Positions 53,078-61,933 are shown, numbered from the stretch's first letter. The stretch is DNA of 64,000 nucleotides from Gelidibacter japonicus (GCF_010725055.1 NZ_BJKB01000004.1:186001-250000), one strand, 5' to 3'. Notes: generated by a model from the letters alone, not told the origin. Translations and numbers: made by a program.

Positions 53078-53441
53078 TCTTGAGGGATTAGGGATTAGGG
53101 ATTAGAGTAGGTTTTGAGATTAGCGATTAACGACCCGCCCGAACGTGCCATTTCGGTACGGGGGGTTGAAGAGTGTTGATTTTTGCATAACGGCCAACTC
53201 TAATCAGGGACATTCAATCAGTTCATTGGTAGGAGAGTACTAAAAAAGTAAATCAAGCTAGTAAATTCGGTGTGTTTTAAGGCTTCTGCGAAAATCTGCG
53301 ACATCTGCGGGAAATAAATTCAAAGTAATATGTGTTGAGGTTCAGCCATTTTCGATCATCGCATTCAAATTCAGAACTGCTACCATCATGTTGCAAGTTT
53401 CAACTTCAACTTCAATTTCGTTCGCTTAAATCCCAATCTAA

Positions 53442-53553
53442 AATCAACAATCCCCAATCAACAATCCCCAATCAACAATCCCCAATCAACAATCCCCGAT
53501 CAACAATCGTAAATCAACAATCGTAAATCAACAATCGTAAATCAACAATCCTT
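53442..53553. repeat. Tandem 14-base repeat (AATCAACAATCCCC/AATCAACAATCGTA) x8
   Basis: About eight head-to-tail units: the first four end in CCCC or CCCG and the later ones in CGTA. Each unit splits into two related 7-base halves. It runs up to the stop codon of the SCO gene. Confidence 0.9.
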
Positions 53554-54222
53554 TTACCCTTCGTTCTTTAGTATTTTAATATCGTCCAATAATTTTTCGA
53601 TATCGTCAGGCTGGGTGCCGTCGTAATAGCCACGAATTTGTCGCTTTTTGTCAATGAGCATGAAGTTTTCAGTGTGGATCATGTCGTATTCATCGCCGTT
53701 ACCGTCTGTTTTGACAGCCAAATAACTTTTCCTTGCGAGTTCATAAATCTGCTTTTTATCGCCTGTGACTAAATTCCATTTTTTGTCGATGACCCCTTTT
53801 TCAATAGCATAACGCTTTAATTGATCCACATCATCAATTTCTGGCGTAACCGAATAAGAGAGTAGCATGATTTCCTCATCCGCTAAGGTTGCTTTTTGGA
53901 TTTGGGCCATATGATCGGTCATGATCGGACAAATGGTTTGACAGGTCGTAAAGAAGAAATCGGCCACATAAATTTTGTTTTCGTAATCCTTCTGGGTAAC
54001 GGTGTCACCATTCTGATTGATCAGGCTGAAGTCGGCAATTTTATGGTATTTACTTTGGTATTGCAAAGTGCTATCCACCATTTCAAAATTCACCATGGTA
54101 GGTTGGTAAATAGGAAGCACTTTTTTGGGTGTCAGTACATTGTACATAATTGTGACAATGATTGCGGATAAAAAGAACATAAAGATGGCAAAAAACTTAT
54201 ATTCTCTAAAGAAAGATAGCAT
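53554..54222 (-). CDS. SCO1/SenC family protein
   Basis: A membrane-anchored thioredoxin-fold protein of about 222 residues that delivers copper or handles thiols during cytochrome oxidase assembly. The copper-binding CxxxC is in DFFFTTCQTICPIMTDHMAQ, and the distal His is in YDMIHTENFMLIDKKRQIRG. A single N-terminal membrane anchor (FFAIFMFFLSAIIVTIMYNV) holds it on the outer face of the membrane. The frame extends to 54285, but the Met at 54222 (MLSFFREYKFF) gives the proper start and fits the promoter position. Confidence 0.92.
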   Translation of the reverse strand: MLSFFREYKFFAIFMFFLSAIIVTIMYNVLTPKKVLPIYQPTMVNFEMVDSTLQYQSKYHKIADFSLINQNGDTVTQKDYENKIYVADFFFTTCQTICPIMTDHMAQIQKATLADEEIMLLSYSVTPEIDDVDQLKRYAIEKGVIDKKWNLVTGDKKQIYELARKSYLAVKTDGNGDEYDMIHTENFMLIDKKRQIRGYYDGTQPDDIEKLLDDIKILKNEG

Positions 54223-54252
54223 TTTTAATGGTTTTGAAAATGTTGTATGAGA

Positions 54253-54268
54253 TATGTTTGCAAAAATA
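54253..54268. promoter_or_regulatory. Abutting -7 elements of the SCO and M1 peptidase genes
   Basis: TATGTTTG (54253-54260, plus strand) and TATTTTTG (54268-54261, minus strand) are two TAnnTTTG boxes that meet end to end in the 95-base gap between divergent genes. RNA polymerase could occupy only one at a time. Confidence 0.5.
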
Positions 54269-54317
54269 CAACAGATAAGAATCAAAAAGGGTATTTTTAA
54301 TCTTAAAATTACGTTTC

Positions 54318-56252
54318 ATGAACAACCACTACCTCCTTCTTCTTTTTTTATTCTTTCCCAGTTTTTTAAATGCTCAAGATTACCACATTAGCGATATAAG
54401 CGTTGCAGAAGCCCAATCTGCATTACATCGCATGCAATTCCGCCCCAATGCCAATACAGGAAATTACGATGTAAAATATCACCGATTGGAACTTGAGGTG
54501 GATCCGTCAGTGGCGTTCATAAGTGGTGATGTGACCACCTATTTTGAAGCGAAATCCAATTTAGACCAAGTTGTTTTTGATTTGGCGGCCAATATGACGG
54601 TGTCTCAGGTTTTACAACGTGGAAATCCGCTGGTTTTTACTCAGAACAGCAATGATGAAGTAGTCATTGCGCTTTCAGAAGAACAAAATCTTGGTGTCTT
54701 GGATTCCTTGACCATTAGCTATTCAGGAAATCCCGTAAGTTCGGGTTTTGGCTCCTTTGAAGTCAATACCCATGCCGGGAAACCTGTTCTATGGACGCTT
54801 TCTGAACCCTATGGTGCCAAAGGATGGTGGCCATGTAAGCAAGATCTGATTGATAAAATTGATAGTATTGACGTGTATATTACTACGCCTTTGACCAATC
54901 CTGATGGGGATACCTATGTGGCCGTTTCAAATGGTTTGGAGCAATCGCAAATAATCAATACAGGCAGTAAGACCACCCACTTTAAGCACAATTATCCTAT
55001 TCCGGCCTATTTGGTAGCCATGGCGGTCACCAATTATACAGTGTACTCTGATACCGTTTCAAATAATGGAAGGCCATTTGAAATTGTCAATTACGTCTAT
55101 CCGGAAAACTTAGCAACTGTACAAGCGCAAACTCCGGTCACGGTTGACGTCATGAACCTTTACAGTACGCTTTTTGGCGAATACCCATATGCCGATGAAA
55201 AATATGGCCATGCCCAATTTGGATGGAGTGGTGGGATGGAGCATACGACCGTATCCTTTATGGGAAGTTTTGGACGTAACTTAATCGCCCACGAACTGGG
55301 TCATCATTGGTTTGGAAATAAAGTGACCTGCGGCAGTTGGAAAGATATTTGGCTCAATGAAGGATTTGCTACCTATATGTCCGGGCTCGTCGTTGAAAAC
55401 TTAGATGGCGATGCATCATTCAAGAACTGGAAACAGCAGATGCTCAACTCAATTACCTCTGCCCCTGATGGCGCAGTCTTTCTGAAGGATACTGACACCC
55501 TGAGTGTCAATCGTATTTTCAATCAGCGTCTGTCTTATAATAAAGGGGCGATGCTGTTGCATATGCTCAGAAAAAAATTGGGTGATGCGCATTTTTTCCA
55601 AGGCTTGAAGAATTATTTAAACCATCCGGATCACGCTTTCGGGTACGCCAGATCGGAAGATTTTATGGCTATTATGGAACAAACAAGTAGCGTAGATCTA
55701 TCTGGGTTTTTCGATGATTGGCTCTACGGCGAAGGATATCCAAGCTTTAACTTAGAATGGTCACAGGCCACGCCTACCGAAATAAGACTAACCTTAGAGC
55801 AGCTCCAAAGTCATGCGTCCGTATCTTTTTTTGAAGTGGACCTGCCCGTACGACTGGTAGGTACCGAGGGTGAAATTCTCGATCTGATTTTGGACCATAC
55901 CCTCAATGGTGAAGTTTTCATTAAAACGGTTAATTTCCAAGTGGCAGAAGTACTGATCAACCCAGAATACGATATTATATCAAAAAACAATACGACGGTT
56001 CTGAGTACAGACAAATCCTTTCTAAATATGGATATAGTATTCTATCCCAATCCGGTTTCGGAACGGTTGACCATAAAAAAACCTGACGTTCTGTCGATTG
56101 ATGAAGTCCGTATTTATAATGCCCTTGGTCAACTTATGAGCACATCGGTTGGACATTCAACCATTGATGTCACTATGCTTTCTTCTGGCCTGTTTTTTGT
56201 GGAACTCCGAACCAACATGGGCAGGATTAATAAATCGCTGTTAAAAAATTAG
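54318..56252 (+). CDS. M1 family aminopeptidase with type IX secretion C-terminal domain
   Basis: A 644-residue exported metallopeptidase. The signal peptide is YLLLLFLFFPSFLNAQ. Zinc ligands and catalytic Glu are in LIAHELGHHWFGNKVT, and the third ligand is the Glu in DIWLNEGFATYMSGL. The substrate motif GWSGGMEHTTVSFMG is the GxMEN equivalent, here GGMEH. The last 80 residues form a type A T9SS sorting domain (FYPNPVSERLTIKKP, VRIYNALGQLM, SGLFFVELRTNMGRINKSLL). It is therefore probably released or surface-attached through the type IX system. Confidence 0.92.
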   Translation: MNNHYLLLLFLFFPSFLNAQDYHISDISVAEAQSALHRMQFRPNANTGNYDVKYHRLELEVDPSVAFISGDVTTYFEAKSNLDQVVFDLAANMTVSQVLQRGNPLVFTQNSNDEVVIALSEEQNLGVLDSLTISYSGNPVSSGFGSFEVNTHAGKPVLWTLSEPYGAKGWWPCKQDLIDKIDSIDVYITTPLTNPDGDTYVAVSNGLEQSQIINTGSKTTHFKHNYPIPAYLVAMAVTNYTVYSDTVSNNGRPFEIVNYVYPENLATVQAQTPVTVDVMNLYSTLFGEYPYADEKYGHAQFGWSGGMEHTTVSFMGSFGRNLIAHELGHHWFGNKVTCGSWKDIWLNEGFATYMSGLVVENLDGDASFKNWKQQMLNSITSAPDGAVFLKDTDTLSVNRIFNQRLSYNKGAMLLHMLRKKLGDAHFFQGLKNYLNHPDHAFGYARSEDFMAIMEQTSSVDLSGFFDDWLYGEGYPSFNLEWSQATPTEIRLTLEQLQSHASVSFFEVDLPVRLVGTEGEILDLILDHTLNGEVFIKTVNFQVAEVLINPEYDIISKNNTTVLSTDKSFLNMDIVFYPNPVSERLTIKKPDVLSIDEVRIYNALGQLMSTSVGHSTIDVTMLSSGLFFVELRTNMGRINKSLLKN

Positions 56253-56293
56253 CTATTAGAATCGTATTAGTTTTCTAAATGCGGTTAAAAGAC

Positions 56294-56301
56294 TACTTTT
56301 G
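56294..56301 (+). promoter_or_regulatory. -7 element of the rseP gene
   Basis: TACTTTTG matches TAnnTTTG, 32 bases before the start codon. A clear -33 TTG is not seen. Confidence 0.45.
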
Positions 56302-56332
56302 TGCCTTATAATTTTTTTTTGAAAAGAAATCA

Positions 56333-57679
56333 ATGGAGTTTGTAATTAAAATTTCTCAATTTTTATTGAGTTTGTCCCTGCTTATCGTATTGCACGAACT
56401 GGGGCATTTTATACCGGCAAGATTATTCAAGACGCGCGTAGAAAAATTCTATTTGTTTTTTGATATCAAATATAGTTTGTTTAAGAAAAAAATAGGCGAT
56501 ACCGTCTATGGAATCGGTTGGTTGCCACTTGGAGGCTATGTCAAGATAGCGGGAATGATCGATGAAAGTATGGATAAGGAACAAATGGCATTGCCCCCGC
56601 AACCATGGGAGTTCCGTTCTAAACCGGCTTGGCAACGGCTTATCATTATGTTGGGAGGGGTGACCGTCAACGTGATTTTGGCCGTATTTATTTATATTGG
56701 AACCAGCTATTATTATGGCGATAAGATCCTTCCCAACGAAAACATTCCGGATGGAGTTCTTATTGAAAGTACGGTGCTTAACGATCTAGGTATCAAAACA
56801 GGTGATAAAATTATTGCGGTTGACGATTTTGTCATTGAGGATTTTATGCAAATTTTTGAACATATTCTCTTTGGAAAGCAAGTGACTATTGAGCGTGATG
56901 GCGTGCAATCTAACATAGAATTACCACAAGATTTTCTATCCCAAATTAGTGATGCCAAAGAAAAGAAGTTCGTCAGCTTAAGAATGCCTTTTATTATCAA
57001 TGAAGTTCCGGACACCTCTTTTAACAAATCGGCTGGACTTAGAAAAGGAGATATTATCATCGCATTGGATGATACCAAAACCAAATATGCCGACCAACTC
57101 TTGCCAGCTTTAAATAATTATAAGGGGCAAAAAGTTACCGCCACCATTTTGAGGGATAATAACACTTTTGAGACCCCATTAACGGTTAGTGATGAAGGTA
57201 AATTAGGTTTGGTTTATGCTACGGGAGCTACGCCAGAAACCTTGGGTTCTTTAGGATATTACGATTTTGAAACCAAGAAATACAGTTTTTTGGAAGCTAT
57301 TCCGGTAGGCGTAGTCAAAACCAAGGATAAGATTTTGTCCTATATCAAACAATTTAAAGCTATTTTTACTCCAAGTACGGGCGCCTATAAAGAAGTAGGT
57401 GGGTTTAAGGCTATATATGATGTGTTCCCGAGCGTTTGGAGCTGGGAATATTTTTGGGGCATTACCGCCTTCCTTTCCATTATGTTGGCGGTACTGAATT
57501 TGTTGCCAATTCCTGCATTGGATGGAGGTCATGTCATGTTTTTATTGTACGAAATTGTATCCGGACGCAAACCAAGTGAAAAGTTTTTAGAGCGTGCTCA
57601 GGTGATTGGATTCATGATTCTCATCATGTTAGTATTGTTTGCCAATGGCAATGATATTTTTAAAGCATTGACTGAATAA
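56333..57679 (+). CDS. rseP: Site-2 metalloprotease RseP
   Basis: A 448-residue intramembrane zinc protease that cleaves anti-sigma factors and leftover signal peptides. The zinc motif HELGHF starts at His21 in the first membrane helix, and the third ligand is in LNLLPIPALDGGHVMF near the C-terminus. Two PDZ domains lie between them (ESTVLNDLGIKTGDKIIAVD and FNKSAGLRKGDIIIALDDTK). It has the normal length. It is the last protein gene before the tRNA and CRISPR region. Confidence 0.95.
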   Translation: MEFVIKISQFLLSLSLLIVLHELGHFIPARLFKTRVEKFYLFFDIKYSLFKKKIGDTVYGIGWLPLGGYVKIAGMIDESMDKEQMALPPQPWEFRSKPAWQRLIIMLGGVTVNVILAVFIYIGTSYYYGDKILPNENIPDGVLIESTVLNDLGIKTGDKIIAVDDFVIEDFMQIFEHILFGKQVTIERDGVQSNIELPQDFLSQISDAKEKKFVSLRMPFIINEVPDTSFNKSAGLRKGDIIIALDDTKTKYADQLLPALNNYKGQKVTATILRDNNTFETPLTVSDEGKLGLVYATGATPETLGSLGYYDFETKKYSFLEAIPVGVVKTKDKILSYIKQFKAIFTPSTGAYKEVGGFKAIYDVFPSVWSWEYFWGITAFLSIMLAVLNLLPIPALDGGHVMFLLYEIVSGRKPSEKFLERAQVIGFMILIMLVLFANGNDIFKALTE

Positions 57680-57696
57680 AAATTTTTCAAAATAGT

Positions 57697-57727
57697 TTTG
57701 CTCAAGTTAAAAATAGCAATATATTTG
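57697..57727 (+). promoter_or_regulatory. Promoter of the tRNA-Asn transcript
   Basis: TTTG (57697-57700), a 19-base spacer and TATATTTG (57720-57727) form the best promoter match in the window. Transcription would run through the tRNA-like relic into tRNA-Asn. Confidence 0.65.
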
Positions 57728-57752
57728 CATCCTCAAAATAAGGTATTAAACC

Positions 57753-57799
57753 TTCCACTTTAGCTCATCGTGATAGCTATCGGGAGGTTAGAGCATCGG
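57753..57799 (+). pseudogene. Broken 5' part of a tRNA-Asn-like gene
   Basis: CTTTAGCTCA followed later by GGTTAGAGCATC repeats the first 30 bases of the intact tRNA-Asn 80 bases downstream. The D-loop is split by an unrelated piece (57769-57785) whose core, GATAGCTATC, is palindromic. The anticodon and 3' half are missing, so no working tRNA can be made. Confidence 0.65.
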
Positions 57800-57835
57800 G
57801 AAACAAAAACGTTCTTAAATAAATATAATTAACCT

Positions 57836-57909
57836 TCCTCTTTAGCTCAGTTGGTTAGAGCATCTGACTGTTAATCAGAGGGTCCTTGGTTCGAGCCCAA
57901 GAAGAGGAG
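57836..57909 (+). tRNA. tRNA-Asn (anticodon GTT)
   Basis: A complete cloverleaf can be drawn. The acceptor arms TCCTCTT and AAGAGGA pair fully. The D-arm region is AGCTCAGTTGGTTAGAGC. The anticodon stem TCTGA/TCAGA encloses CTGTTAA with anticodon GTT. The T-arm is CTTGG-TTCGAGC-CCAAG, with discriminator base G. The CCA end is not encoded. A terminator follows at once. Confidence 0.97.
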
Positions 57910-57914
57910 CAAAC

Positions 57915-57949
57915 AAAGCCGTTACGTAAGTAGCGGCTTTTTTGTTTTT
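57915..57949 (+). terminator. Terminator after tRNA-Asn
   Basis: AAAGCCGTTAC and GTAGCGGCTTT form an 11-bp stem (one G-T pair) with a short loop, followed by TTTTGTTTTT. Confidence 0.85.
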
Positions 57950-58203
57950 GGAGGGTTTTGACTTATTGATTGAGTCAACTTAATGCGTTAATCTTATCAT
58001 AACTCATTACGATTTTTACGGGTTTGCCAGTTTTCGGGATTGCTCGAGCGTAAGAAGAAGGATCTAGCCAAGCTATATGAAATTGTAAAGAAGTATTTTA
58101 TTTCCTTAACTTGTTTTGATGTATCCATTTCATACATTATCCATACTCTTTCCATACATTATCCAGGGAGTATATACGCTATACCTTTTTTTTACACTGT
58201 GCT
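57950..58203. other. Gap between tRNA-Asn and the 28-base repeats, no gene seen
   Basis: A 65-codon open frame starts at 58040 but has no recognisable features and is probably chance. A short direct repeat (CATACATTATCC at about 58132 and 58153) is the only structure I noticed. Confidence 0.55.
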
Positions 58204-58231
58204 TTGTGAATTGCTTTCAGAATTGTATTTT
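58204..58231 (+). repeat. 28-base direct repeat, copy A
   Basis: It starts TTGTGAATTGCTTTCAGAAT and ends TGTATTTT. It is identical to copy B 76 bases further on. The sequence diverges immediately after the 28 bases. Confidence 0.9.
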
Positions 58232-58279
58232 AGTTGACTATTCACAGGCTAAAATCAAAGCAAAATGAAAAAATTAAGG

Positions 58280-58307
58280 TTGTGAATTGCTTTCAGAATT
58301 GTATTTT
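58280..58307 (+). repeat. 28-base direct repeat, copy B
   Basis: A perfect match to copy A, 41 bases before the first CRISPR repeat. It is preceded by GG and followed by GC. It contains TTG, a 19-base spacer, then TATTTTG, which is close to a Bacteroidota promoter. It also resembles, from memory, the first half of type II-C CRISPR repeats of Bacteroidota. Confidence 0.9.
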
Positions 58308-58348
58308 GCAATAGCTGTAAGCGAGATCAACATTTCAGGTGTAGAAGT

Positions 58349-61163
58349 GTTTCAATCCTAATTTCTAAATGGAATGGTTGGGAATCAGATCATACAGCAA
58401 ACTCTGAAAATTCACGCTGTACTGTTTCAATCCTAATTTCTAAATGGAATGGTTGGGAATGAAACAAGAACTCATTTTCAAAGTCTGGCCACATCGGGGT
58501 TTCAATCCTAATTTCTAAATGGAATGGTTGGGAATAAAGCATATTACTGCTCATTGCCACGCCCACGCTTTGTTTCAATCCTAATTTCTAAATGGAATGG
58601 TTGGGAATATAGGGTGGTTTTTTGTCCATCCTGGCAATGAGTGGTTTCAATCCTAATTTCTAAATGGAATGGTTGGGAATAAACTATTTGAATAATGTTA
58701 ACGACAAATCAAATTAGTTTCAATCCTAATTTCTAAATGGAATGGTTGGGAATATATTATTTGTAAGATTGTTTATGTTGGAACTGTAGTGTTTCAATCC
58801 TAATTTCTAAATGGAATGGTTGGGAATTGAACTCACCGCCTACTTCTTGAGCAAATTCATCAGTTTCAATCCTAATTTCTAAATGGAATGGTTGGGAATA
58901 TATTTGCTTGTAAATTTCATGATCTTGTTTTTTGTTTCAATCCTAATTTCTAAATGGAATGGTTGGGAATCACCACCAAGTGGCATCATGGAGCTGACCA
59001 AAGGCTGTTTCAATCCTAATTTCTAAATGGAATGGTTGGGAATTTTCTGGTATAAATACCGGCATATGCCATTGATGTGGTTTCAATCCTAATTTCTAAA
59101 TGGAATGGTTGGGAATAGTATAATTCTTTCCAGTCACGATGCTATTGATGGGTTTCAATCCTAATTTCTAAATGGAATGGTTTGGAATAGTATGGTGCAT
59201 ATTTATTGTCTTTATTTTCTTTAAGTTTCAATCCTAATTTCTAAATGGAATGGTTGGGAATCTTGGATGTAGCTCAGCAAAAGGGTTTCATCGGCAGGTT
59301 TCAATCCTAATTTCTAAATGGAATGGTTGGGAATTGAAAATGTATTTTCTTTACCATTTAATGCTGATTGGTTTCAATCCTAATTTCTAAATGGAATGGT
59401 TGGGAATAATTATGGGGAAGCGATGAAGAGATCGAGCAGTTAAAGTTTCAATCCTAAGTTCTAAATGGAATGGTTGGGAATCAAACATGGAAAAAGCAAA
59501 AAAAATAATGACTGCTTGTTTCAATCCTAATTTCTAAATGGAATGGTTGGGAATAAGTTTTCACAAGAAATGCTTTTCAGATATTTAGAATGTTTCAATC
59601 CTAATTTCTAAATGGAATGGTTGGGAATTTCTGTTGGCTGTTTTTATCGCCTCACGTTTTACGGTTTCAATCCTAATTTCTAAATGGAATGGTTGGGAAT
59701 ACAAGTAAACAACTATAAATCAAATCATAATGAAAGGTTTCAATCCTAATTTCTAAATGGAATGGTTGGGAATTGATTAATATTGTACTACTGGTTCAGG
59801 AATACTGTCGTTTCAATCCTAATTTCTAAATGGAATGGTTGGGAATATCAGAAAATCAACTACAGGAATCATCAGTGATCTTTGTTTCAATCCTAATTTC
59901 TAAATGGAATGGTTGGGAATTGCGTCTTTTTTCTCTTGTGACAATCGGTCGAACCTGTTTCAATCCTAATTTCTAAATGGAATGGTTGGGAATATTGACA
60001 AACGTTACCCCATCAACTGTGAATTCATGTTTCAATCCTAATTTCTAAATGGAATGGTTGGGAATGTGGCTGGAAAAGGAAGGGCATGGCGTGCCTGTGG
60101 AGTTTCAATCCTAATTTCTAAATGGAATGGTTGGGAATTTCTCACCTGAAAGTTTTCATTCAGATAATCGGCCAGTTTCAATCCTAATTTCTAAATGGAA
60201 TGGTTGGGAATTTAACAATCCGCTTTGCTCGATGAATTGCTTAATGGCGTTTCAATCCTAATTTCTAAATGGAATGGTTGGGAATTTCTTTTTGTCTCTC
60301 CTGCATCATATAATGACTATGAAAAAGTTTCAATCCTAATTTCTAAATGGAATGGTTGGGAATCCCAATCCTGTCGTGGTACCACATAGCAACGGCAGTG
60401 TTTCAATCCTAATTTCTAAATGGAATGGTTGGGAATACAGAATGGCTTGATCTGACCAACAGTTTAGAGAAGTTTCAATCCTAATTTCTAAATGGAATGG
60501 TTGGGAATATGATGAAGCCAACGCCTGTGTTGCTGATGGCTTCGGTTTCAATCCTAATTTCTAAATGGAATGGTTGGGAATCGGTTATATTTGCCCATAA
60601 TCTTTTGGGCTTCTTCAGTTTCAATCCTAATTTCTAAATGGAATGGTTGGGAATAGCGTTCCGTTAATTGCCCTATCAAGCTCAATTTTAGTTTCAATCC
60701 TAATTTCTAAATGGAATGGTTGGGAATTAGGTACAGGCAAATTTGCGCCATAAGTATGTGGTTGTTTCAATCCTAATTTCTAAATGGAATGGTTGGGAAT
60801 TTGTTTTTTAACATTTGGTCGGGTCGCAATTGCTTGTTTCAATCCTAATTTCTAAATGGAATGGTTGGGAATTTTTTTTGACCGCTATACCAATTATTTA
60901 ACCCAATTGTTTCAATCCTAATTTCTAAATGGAATGGTTGGGAATAACTCTTCGAGGTTCACGTCCTGGAAATCCTTTTCAGTTTCAATCCTAATTTCTA
61001 AATGGAATGGTTGGGAATTCTTTTAAGTACACTTTCGCTCATAAGTGCTGATATGTTTCAATCCTAATTTCTAAATGGAATGGTTGGGAATTCTAACTGT
61101 AGACGGTGAAGCATTGAAACCGATCGGTTTCAATCCTAATTTCTAAATGGAATGGTTGGGAAT
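58349..61163 (-). CRISPR. CRISPR array, 39 repeats and 38 spacers
   Basis: On the plus strand the 37-base repeat starts GTTTCAATCCTAATTTCTAA and ends GGTTGGGAAT. I counted 39 copies from 58349 to 61163, with spacers of 34-41 bases (mostly 35-37). Thirty-seven repeats look identical. The copies at 59152-59188 (G to T near the end) and 59445-59481 (T to G in the middle) each differ by one base. Read on the minus strand the repeat ends in ATTGAAAC, the classic 5' handle of Cas6-processed crRNAs in type I and III systems. I therefore infer leftward transcription, with the leader next to cas4 and the newest spacers near 61.1 kb. Confidence 0.97.
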
Positions 61164-61357
61164 CCGATTGTGCGCCCAAAACCAGTAATGATAATGCTTA
61201 AGAAGGTTTCTTCAATTTTTAAAATCCCGAATTTCAAGATGTCAAAGAACGACATAGTATCCAAAAATATAGGTCTTCCGTATTGCGTAGTAACCGCTAT
61301 GCTTGTCATAAGCCTGTTTTTTTAACTGTGAATATATAAATTGCCTTGCGGAAGCAT
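61164..61357 (-). promoter_or_regulatory. Probable CRISPR leader
   Basis: This 194-base non-coding stretch lies between cas4 and the array. On the minus strand TATTTTTG at 61269-61262 is a good -7 box about 100 bases before the first repeat. At about 61206 a GTTTC start followed by AATTTTTAAAAT loosely resembles the repeat. Confidence 0.55.
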
Positions 61358-61933
61358 CTATTTGATACAAATATTCCGATAGGTACAATTTACACATCTT
61401 TTTTTAAACTTGGTGGCTTTTGGAAATTTATTCTGTTCTATAATGTCAAGCATAGCTTGCATACTATCTTTTATTTCCAATTTTGCCTCAGCTGGAATTG
61501 GTATTTCAATCAACTTGTGTTTGCTACGGGTATAAACTAAATAACCTTTTTCAACTTTTGAGCCAAAATTGTCCTCAATAAGAACCGCATAACAATATAA
61601 TTGTTGTTTATAAGTATCATAAATTTTATCTTTCCAATGGGCAAATTTATAGTCTAAAGGTGCGAAGGTTCCATTTTCCAATTTGAGTACTTCATCCACC
61701 TTGCCTCGTAGTCCTTCCATTCCCAAATATTGATCAGTCCATTTGTGAACTGCCCCAATTTTTTTTCGAAGATAATCTTTGTTTCGTTCTTGTTTTTGAT
61801 CATGGACCTCACGGCCACGATTTACTTTATAAAATTTTTCCTCGTACTGTGGGATACGCAGTACATACTCAAAATAAGTATAACGCGGACAATACAAGTA
61901 TTCGATTATTTGGGATGGATAAAAGCTCTGCAT
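61358..61933 (-). CDS. cas4: CRISPR-associated exonuclease Cas4
   Basis: A 191-residue RecB-type nuclease with an iron-sulfur cluster, which trims new spacers and helps pick the PAM and orientation. The cluster cysteines are Cys15 (IEYLYCPRYTYFEY) and Cys180, Cys183 and Cys189 (CVNCTYRNIC). The nuclease core shows GKVDEVLKLE, PLDYKFAHWK and the QxxxY-like TYKQQLYCYAVLIED. It overlaps cas2 by one base and is the last gene before the leader. The position after cas2, instead of before cas1, is less common. Confidence 0.93.
   Translation of the reverse strand: MQSFYPSQIIEYLYCPRYTYFEYVLRIPQYEEKFYKVNRGREVHDQKQERNKDYLRKKIGAVHKWTDQYLGMEGLRGKVDEVLKLENGTFAPLDYKFAHWKDKIYDTYKQQLYCYAVLIEDNFGSKVEKGYLVYTRSKHKLIEIPIPAEAKLEIKDSMQAMLDIIEQNKFPKATKFKKRCVNCTYRNICIK

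Larger units (their letters stand above)
52927..53553. other. Repeat-rich gap without a gene
   Basis: The 660 bases between feoA and the SCO gene hold no convincing gene. They contain the TAGTGGG array, three GGATTAG units (53084-53106), a stretch with TCTGCGA/TCTGCGGGAAA (53285-53320) that resembles 50230-50278, and the 14-base array at 53442-53553. Confidence 0.8.

Noticed and set aside
53084-53106. Telomere-like GGATTAGGGATTAGGG stretch
   Set aside because: It is a short 7-base tandem repeat like others here. A bacterial chromosome of this group is not expected to have such telomeres.
57753-57909. tRNA duplicate as an integration (att) site of a genomic island
   Set aside because: Integrases normally copy the 3' end of the tRNA. 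Here the 5' part is duplicated, and no integrase gene is in view.
58040-58237. 65-codon frame between tRNA-Asn and the array
   Set aside because: No recognisable domain, low-complexity hydrophobic end, and it runs into the 28-base repeat. Probably chance.
57950-58348. CRISPR leader on the left side of the array
   Set aside because: The ATTGAAAC handle, the cas gene direction and the position of cas4 favour a right-hand leader. The promoter-like repeats on the left keep this from being excluded.
58390-60551. Open frames of 60-70 codons across the CRISPR array
   Set aside because: They translate the repeat over and over (SQPFHLEIRIET) and are an artefact of the array.
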